Source of the DNA: Brachionus rotundiformis
Lineage: Eukaryota; Rotifera; Eurotatoria; Ploima; Brachionidae
Direction of reading: 5' to 3'
Length of the DNA: 64,000 nucleotides
Assembly: GCA_016802295.1 (NCBI GenBank)
Contig: JAESIW010000200.1
Location: 246,547 to 310,546, forward strand
Shown: piece by piece, positions 58,603 to 64,000 of the stretch
Position numbering within the stretch: position 1 is the stretch's first letter
Layout: each line of letters opens with the position of its first letter
Translations under genes and position numbers: made by a program
Notes under the pieces: model-generated
What the model saw: only the letters and a program-made list of their open reading frames with translations
The model's database searches: none
Told to the model about the DNA's origin: nothing

Positions 58603-59198
58603 GTAGCTCTTTGCAAAGGGGTATAAATAGGATGACATTTTGGACAATAATCAGTTCATTTTTTAAAATTGAAATTTTGAAAAAAAGAATTTTGTTTTAA
58701 AAAATGGACTCAGAAGAGCAGTCACCATAACTCTGCCGATCCGCAGGTCCCAAGCCCTGATGAAAAAAGAGGAGGGTGGTGGCAGCCACATGCATCGTAT
58801 GTGCATGTGGTCTTTCACGTAGTCTGCAGAAGAGCTGTATGGCGGGTACATAGGCCTACGGGTCCTTGTCCAAGTCTTGTCGTATGAGGGCGCCGCTGGC
58901 TTCGACCATCTCCCAGTATAGAATCCGAAAGGAGCGAGAATCTGCTGTACAGCTGACCCTCTGCAGATAGTACGTAACTTTGGAAGCCTTAAGTTAAGAC
59001 TTTTCTCGAGTGAGAGAGAAGTCGCTTGGTTTGTGGTTCCAAGCTAGTCTAAATAGTTGCCGAGTTCGCAGCCTTGTGCTCGGATGAGTGGCGCTGTTTA
59101 TGATGAACGTCCCACTGGCTTCTTAGGGAAAGTTAGGGCCGTCATAACTCTGCCAAAGCCGGTCCCAAGCCCGGTTGCAACAAAGAGGAGGGTGACAT
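58603..59198 (+). repeat. About 590-bp TATA-bearing repeat, copy 3
   Basis: It carries GGGGTATAAATAGG at 58618-58631 and ends GGAGGGTGACAT. The repeated motif lies at 58725-58778 and 59143-59194. It is nearly identical to 41341-41930 over the GC-richer body and diverges more in the AT-rich first 100 bp. Confidence 0.85.
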
Positions 59199-59459
59199 TT
59201 TATGAATTAATAAAATTTTTATATGAATTACTTGTTTTCTTTTCGATTTTGAATATTTATTTCATATTGCTAACGATGTAGATTTTTTTCCAAGATAATT
59301 AAGAATTATCTCTACAAATTCTTAATTTAGTTTATTCCTTTTTCTCAGTCAAAATAATATTACTAGTGACTTGAAAAAGCTATCAATAAGAAATTATTAA
59401 AATTTATTTTACCTTATTGGGAATATAAGGAAGATAGATTAGAAGCTAGAAAAACACAT

Positions 59460-59800
59460 TTAATTTATTTGAGATCTCGAACTATCAGTCTTGGCTCAAA
59501 GAAGTTTGTAAAATTTGGACAATCAAGTTGAATGATACTGATTGGAAAAATAGTGCGTGTACTTGTCCATTTTGGAAAAAAAACTTTTTGTGCAAACATA
59601 TAACTGGTAGCTATTACTTGTCGCGATAGATGTACCGTGAAAACAGGAAGAAAGGAAGATTAACAAACAACTGAGCAGCTAAATATTACTAATCCTGTAG
59701 TCGAATCAAAGCCATGTTTGTTGAATTTAGTAGAAAATAGCACAGCTAAATGTCCGAGAGGTAGACCTCGCAAAACCCAATCAATGATCAAAGTAAACCT
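59460..59800 (+). pseudogene. SWIM zinc-finger (MULE-type) transposase remnant
   Basis: A frame reads SWLKEVCKIWTIKLNDTDWK, then ACTCPFWKKNFLCKHI, a complete SWIM finger (CxC..CxH). After a stop a second frame gives ENSTAKCPRGRPRKTQS, an AT-hook-like RGRPRK motif. This order is the usual C-terminus of MULE-related transposases. It is inactive here. Confidence 0.75.
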
Positions 59801-60292
59801 GCTAGCAATAAATCTAGAAATAATTAATTTATCGTATTTTTTAATATCAAAAAAGAAAATTAATATCATTTTCTGTATTATGTATCAATTAGTTTTTTTG
59901 TTATCATAAAAAAAAAGAAAAAAAATTTAAATTTGTATCTTGTTTTTTTTTCGTAGCAGATAAATTAATTTAGTATCATGTAAAATACATGCCTAATCGA
60001 AATTATAGAATAAAAAAAAGAAAAAATTAACATCAAATAATCTGCTCTTCTTTTGTTTCAATTTCTATGGCATTGTTAGTTTCAAAAACAAACAGAACGA
60101 AAATTCTTCCTATTTTGATAAATTAAAATTGACCAAAATTATTATTATTATTTATTTAAATATTAAGTCGCATTGACAGTTACATTACTATATTTAAAAA
60201 AGTAAGAATAAGAATACAAAAAAAAATGCTTTTTAAATACAAAATAATTTGAGTTTTATAAACAAATTTTCCAAACGATTTACACACATTTA

Positions 60293-61350
60293 TCAAACTA
60301 AACTAAAGTCATAGTTTAGTTTTAATAAATTATTTAAAGTACTATATAGATAGAAAAACTCCTGATTTGTTTCCATATAATAAGTTATATTTGATATAAC
60401 AAATTTGACAGAATCAACAAGGCCGGTTTTAAGACTCTTGAAAGTAAATGTTATTGACGCTTTCACGATTTTGGATTCATACTCAAAACAATTAATAAAC
60501 AATCTCTTTTCTAAACGATTAAGTTGTACACAAAACGATGTATCTTTTTTTTCAGATGTTGATTGATTTTCACGAATAAAATCTCAATTGCTCTAGAAAA
60601 TAAATTCTATGTTTAAAATAAATCTCACTAACTGATTCCAATTTAAGCGCATTAAAGATAGACTGACAATACTGTTTGAATAGAAAAGCAATCAAGTAAG
60701 GATTGGAGACCATTGGTTTGCAACCAAGACCATATAACGAATAAAAACTTTTTTCAACTTTGTTCCACTTCTCTTCTAGAATGAATCTAGAATGAATGAA
60801 TTGTTACCAAATGAAAGACCCAAGTATTCAAAACCGTCTACATTCAAAATTTGAATACCATTAATTTCAAACTTTTCTTGACATTTCACTCCAGAGCCGG
60901 TCATTGTAAGATTAACTGATTTTTTAGGATTAAAGTCCATTTTCCATTCATTTGCGAATCTGAAACACTCTTCTAATAACCTAATAGCATGTCCATATGA
61001 TGGCGAGAGAATTAAAATATCATCAGAATACACAATAATAGATAAATTAAGACCATTTAGAGAAGCCTCAATATTCAAACTAGTACACTTTTCTAAAAGT
61101 TCATTAATAAAACATTAAACATTAAGAAAAAATTAAACGAGTAAGGGGAGTAAACTCCTTCTTGTCTTACTCCTTCACTACAGTCCATAATATCATTTAA
61201 TTGACCACCATACTTGACAGTAATTTTAGACAAATTGTAGTAGTCGTACAAAATTCGCCAAATTGGTTTATCAACTTTACCAATCAATAATAAAATAAAA
61301 ATATTTAAAAAAATACTGCAGCATCTTTTTTTACCTAAAATAAACACTTT
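60293..61350 (-). pseudogene. 3' half of a non-LTR retrotransposon ORF2
   Basis: The frames read CSEGVRQEGVYSPYSFNFF, then SIIVYSDDILILSPS (catalytic box YSDD), EWKMDFNPKKSVNLTMTGS, FEYLGLSFG, LYGLGCKPMVSNPYLIAFLF, and a tail to 60293. At least two frameshifts break it. It is longer than the other LINE remnants and differs from the FADD-type copy at 16370-16800, so it is a distinct family. Confidence 0.8.
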
Positions 61351-61909
61351 ATTTTCTTATTTTTAGGTAAACACAGTCAATAATCAATTTAAGTCTTATT
61401 GATGCTTTACTTTTTGTCTTTTATCTACTTTAGAAGAATTATTTTAGGTAAAAAAGATGCAACAAAGTATGTTGCAGTATTTTGTTAAATATATTTTATT
61501 TTAGTCAATTTTAATTTATCAAAATTGGAAGAATTTTTGTTCTGTTTGTTTTTGAAACTAACAGTACCAATTTATTTATTTGCTTTACATCATTGAAATA
61601 ATAAATAAATAACTAAATAAATAATTTGTTTATTAAACATTATTACTAATGATAAAATTAATTAATTAATTTATTAAAAAATGTATATAAGTGTCTTAAT
61701 TGTGATAAAATCTATTTCATTTAAAAAAAAAGAATAAAATAAATTTCTCAATAAATGAATATAAAAATTAGCCTCGCTCGCTTCAAAAAAATTTTATATT
61801 AAATAAATATATTAATACTAAATATAATAAGATTTATGATTAGGATGTACTAGGTCATCGGGCTGTATTACAAAGAACAAAAGATAAAGTCTGCATTGAT
61901 TTGAATGTG

Positions 61910-63700
61910 TTAGATATTAAGCTTGGTGACAAGTGAGTGGTGGCCGGCCTGAGCCGAGCCGTTTAGGTTGGCAGAGACGGGCGAGGTCGCACCGGACTGT
62001 GACACGACGGGCGTGCCGGTCACCGTCTGCTTGCCGGCGGCCTGCGGGGTCGACAGACTGATCGCCGGCGTCGACAAGCTATTCGTTATGCCACTATTAG
62101 CACAAGCGCTGCTCTTCGAGCTCATGCAGTCGAGCTTTATTTCGAGCGCGAGCCGCTGGTCGGTCAGGCCCCTAAGCTGGCGCTCGAGCTCGTTGAACAG
62201 CTTGCGCAGCGTTTGATTTTGTTGGGTGTGATGGCGAATGGACTCGACGAGCTGCTCGGCCCGATCGCCGCCACTCTCGGCCGCCATCGAGCCCTGCTTG
62301 AGCTTGGCTGCGCGATCCGCGCCCGCCTTGTTCATCCGCTCGGCCAGCTCTTGCAACGAGGCGATCAAATCGGCGTCGGCGATGGCTGGCCGCGCCATCG
62401 TTTGACACGCGCTGTTCTGTTTGTGCACAGCGTTGCCGGAGGCCTGCTGCTGAAAGCTGAGTATTCTCGACTGGTGATAGCTCTGCGGCAAAGGAGGCGG
62501 TGGCGGCGGCGGCGCGCTCTTGTCCATGCTGTTGACGGGCGAAGTGATGCGCGGCGGCACCGTCGGCTGCTGCTGGAACAGCTTAGGCGTGTGCATGGCC
62601 TGCATTTGGGCGGGCAGTTGCGTGTGGGTCGGCGCGGTTGGTTGCAGATGGTGGGCCGGTTGGGTGAGCGGCGGCGGCGGTATGCTGGATGTGCTAGATG
62701 TGTTGTGGTTGTGGTTGACGGCGCCGAGGCTGGAGCTGCGCGAGTGCCTGGGGGGCGGCTCGGGGACGAGGGGGCGGGCGCGCATGGCGACCGGGTGGGC
62801 TATGCTGGCGTCGGAGGCGACGTGCGGCTTGCCGAAGCCGAAGTGCACCGGCCGGGACTCGCCGTCGCCGCTTGCCAGCTGGCCAGGCGAGTCGGCGAAG
62901 GCGGCCGCGGCGCACTCGCTCTGCTCGGCTGCCTTGTTCAGACTGGTCTCGGAGTTGAAGTCGATTAGGGGCGCGTACGGCTGCAGCTTGGCAGGCAGTT
63001 CGTTGGGCAGCTCAAAGTTGCGCACTCTGAGCACGACTAGGTGCATGGCCGTGCAAAATTCGGCGAATGACAGAGCGCCGTCTTTGCTCACATCGGACAG
63101 TTCCCAAATTTTGGACAGTTCGTTTAGTGGCAGTTTGGAGCGTTCGAAAAATGGCTTGGCAACCGAGCCGATTATGAAGCCGTTCAGGTCGGGCTGCATT
63201 GTTTTGAACTGCTTTTCGTAGTAGGCGTACAATTTGGGCTTGATGGTCCAGATGTCGTCGTCGTCGAGGTCCTCGTCGTCCGAGTTGTTGTAGCTGTCGT
63301 TGTTGTCGGAGTCGTCGTCGGCGGCGGCGTCCGAGTGCTCGTTGTCGGTGAGCTCGTCGTTGGACGAGTTGGCCTCTGTGTTCATGTGGTTGGGGCGTTT
63401 TTTGTGCTTGGACTGCTCGGGCTCGAGGTCGTCCTCGTCGTCGTAGTCGTCATCGTCTTGCTCGTCGATGTCGTCGCCCTGGTCGCTCGATGTGTAGCCG
63501 TTCTTGCTCATGCGCAGATAGCTCGACCAGTCTTTGTTTTCCATGGGGTTGGCGTCCGAGCCGTTGACTAGCGCCACGTTGTCGAGGTCGTCGCCGGCGC
63601 CGCCCGACCAGTGCGAGCTCTCGCTCACCGACGCTATCGACGTGGTGTCGTAGTCGACCGGCTTGGCCAAAAAGCTATGCCCGTCGGATCTCCTCTGCAT
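61910..63700 (-). CDS. REPS1: REPS-like EH-domain endocytic protein (partial 5')
   Basis: The frame from ATG 63700 gives about 596 residues. A very acidic stretch (residues 75-150) precedes an EH domain (about 155-250): YYEKQFKTMQPDLNGFIIGS, FFERSKLPLNELSKIWELSD, and the calcium-loop segment DVSKDGALSFAEFCTAMHLV. A Pro-rich linker (PPPPPPPLPQSYH) and a C-terminal coiled coil (TLRKLFNELERQLRGLTDQR) follow. This matches RalBP1-associated Eps-domain proteins, which link Ral signalling to clathrin endocytosis. REPS proteins usually have another EH domain upstream; an acceptor-like GATTAG just before the frame suggests 5' exons beyond the window. The exon is very GC-rich. Confidence 0.88.
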   Translation of the reverse strand: MQRRSDGHSFLAKPVDYDTTSIASVSESSHWSGGAGDDLDNVALVNGSDANPMENKDWSSYLRMSKNGYTSSDQGDDIDEQDDDDYDDEDDLEPEQSKHKKRPNHMNTEANSSNDELTDNEHSDAAADDDSDNNDSYNNSDDEDLDDDDIWTIKPKLYAYYEKQFKTMQPDLNGFIIGSVAKPFFERSKLPLNELSKIWELSDVSKDGALSFAEFCTAMHLVVLRVRNFELPNELPAKLQPYAPLIDFNSETSLNKAAEQSECAAAAFADSPGQLASGDGESRPVHFGFGKPHVASDASIAHPVAMRARPLVPEPPPRHSRSSSLGAVNHNHNTSSTSSIPPPPLTQPAHHLQPTAPTHTQLPAQMQAMHTPKLFQQQPTVPPRITSPVNSMDKSAPPPPPPPLPQSYHQSRILSFQQQASGNAVHKQNSACQTMARPAIADADLIASLQELAERMNKAGADRAAKLKQGSMAAESGGDRAEQLVESIRHHTQQNQTLRKLFNELERQLRGLTDQRLALEIKLDCMSSKSSACANSGITNSLSTPAISLSTPQAAGKQTVTGTPVVSQSGATSPVSANLNGSAQAGHHSLVTKLNI

Positions 63701-63709
63701 CAATGACAA

Positions 63710-64000
63710 CTAATCTAATCACCGATTGATCTCTATTTTCTTTTTCTAATTAATTGATTAATTTATTTTAATTAGCTGAATTGGTTATGTTGTTTAAGAG
63801 CTGCTCATTTATATCAACAGTGTAAATATAAATTCATATGGGCTTAATGGCGCATAAATTAGAATGAGAGCTTTTTATGTTTTACAATAGGAAAGAAAAA
63901 TAAATATTTTCATATGCATAAGAATTTTCTATTTTAAGACTAAATTTGTGTCCCCATGTGATCACTTAGTGAATGTATTAGAGATGCGCGTGTGTGCTTG
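63710..64000. other. Upstream of the REPS-like exon
   Basis: AT-rich sequence that may be an intron or the promoter of the REPS-like gene. Nothing specific was recognised. Confidence 0.4.

Larger units (their letters stand above)
56675..61909. other. Transposon field
   Basis: From left to right: a family-B MITE (57148-57505), an inverted-repeat element (57970-58117), a 590-bp repeat (58603-59198), a SWIM transposase remnant (59460-59800) and the 3' half of a LINE ORF2 (60293-61350). 56675-57140 and 61450-61900 are AT-rich with nothing recognised. Confidence 0.7.

Noticed and set aside
58725..58790. Hammerhead-like CTGATGA word in the 590-bp repeat, followed by GAAAC in its sister motif
   Set aside because: After CTGATGA comes a run of A with no possible stem II and no correctly placed GAAA and cleavage triplet, so the hammerhead core is not met.
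62213..63221. Long plus-strand frames opposite the REPS-like exon
   Set aside because: They are shadows of a GC-rich coding exon; the minus frame has the EH domain and coiled coil.

Overview
The window is nuclear DNA of a small-genome invertebrate animal. The genes are metazoan: a ciliary kinesin KIF9, a MARK/par-1 kinase, a tetraspanin, a DEG/ENaC channel, Sec63 and a REPS-type EH protein. Non-coding DNA is extremely AT-rich, many introns are only about 60-80 bp with plain GT..AG ends, and the sequence is crowded with short inverted-repeat transposons and decayed non-LTR retrotransposons. A spiralian such as a monogonont rotifer (Brachionus-like) fits best. That placement is inference; no organism-specific marker was seen.

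Layout. 1-17590 is gene-poor: one intact intronless DEG/ENaC channel (3449-4900), one possible small secreted peptide (6417-6614), and otherwise transposon debris. 17591-23388 is MARK/par-1 in four exons (1070 aa), GC-rich in an AT-rich setting, with the same 21-bp minisatellite in two introns. 23389-25545 holds a decayed SWIM-domain (MULE-type) transposase interrupted by a pogo-like MITE. A small secreted lysine-rich peptide candidate lies at 25546-25683. 26084-32290 (minus) is KIF9 in 12 exons; its C-terminal exons are separated from the rest by a 1.7-kb intron filled with MITEs. Divergent from it, 33610-35841 is acetyl-CoA synthetase in five exons, followed convergently by a small two-exon membrane protein (35982-36309) and an intronless tetraspanin (38411-39268).

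42134-45360 (minus) carries Sec63 (six exons, 742 aa), then a bL34m-like mitochondrial ribosomal protein about 140 bp downstream. Next come an RNase H/retroelement fragment set in a tandem repeat, a two-LIM protein (47224-47679), a striking MACPF-plus-leucine-rich-repeat protein (49735-52028), an intronless secreted GH3 beta-glucosidase (54377-56674), a transposon field (56700-61900), and the 3' part of a REPS-like endocytic protein (61910-63700).

The genes do not form one pathway; most are housekeeping or ciliary/cell-surface functions. The best candidate for something undescribed is the MACPF-LRR fusion, a pore-forming-type domain joined to an LRR recognition-type domain in one chain. Two MITE families are also well defined, with matching 8-bp and 9-bp target-site duplications at two loci each, and so is a roughly 590-bp TATA-bearing repeat family.
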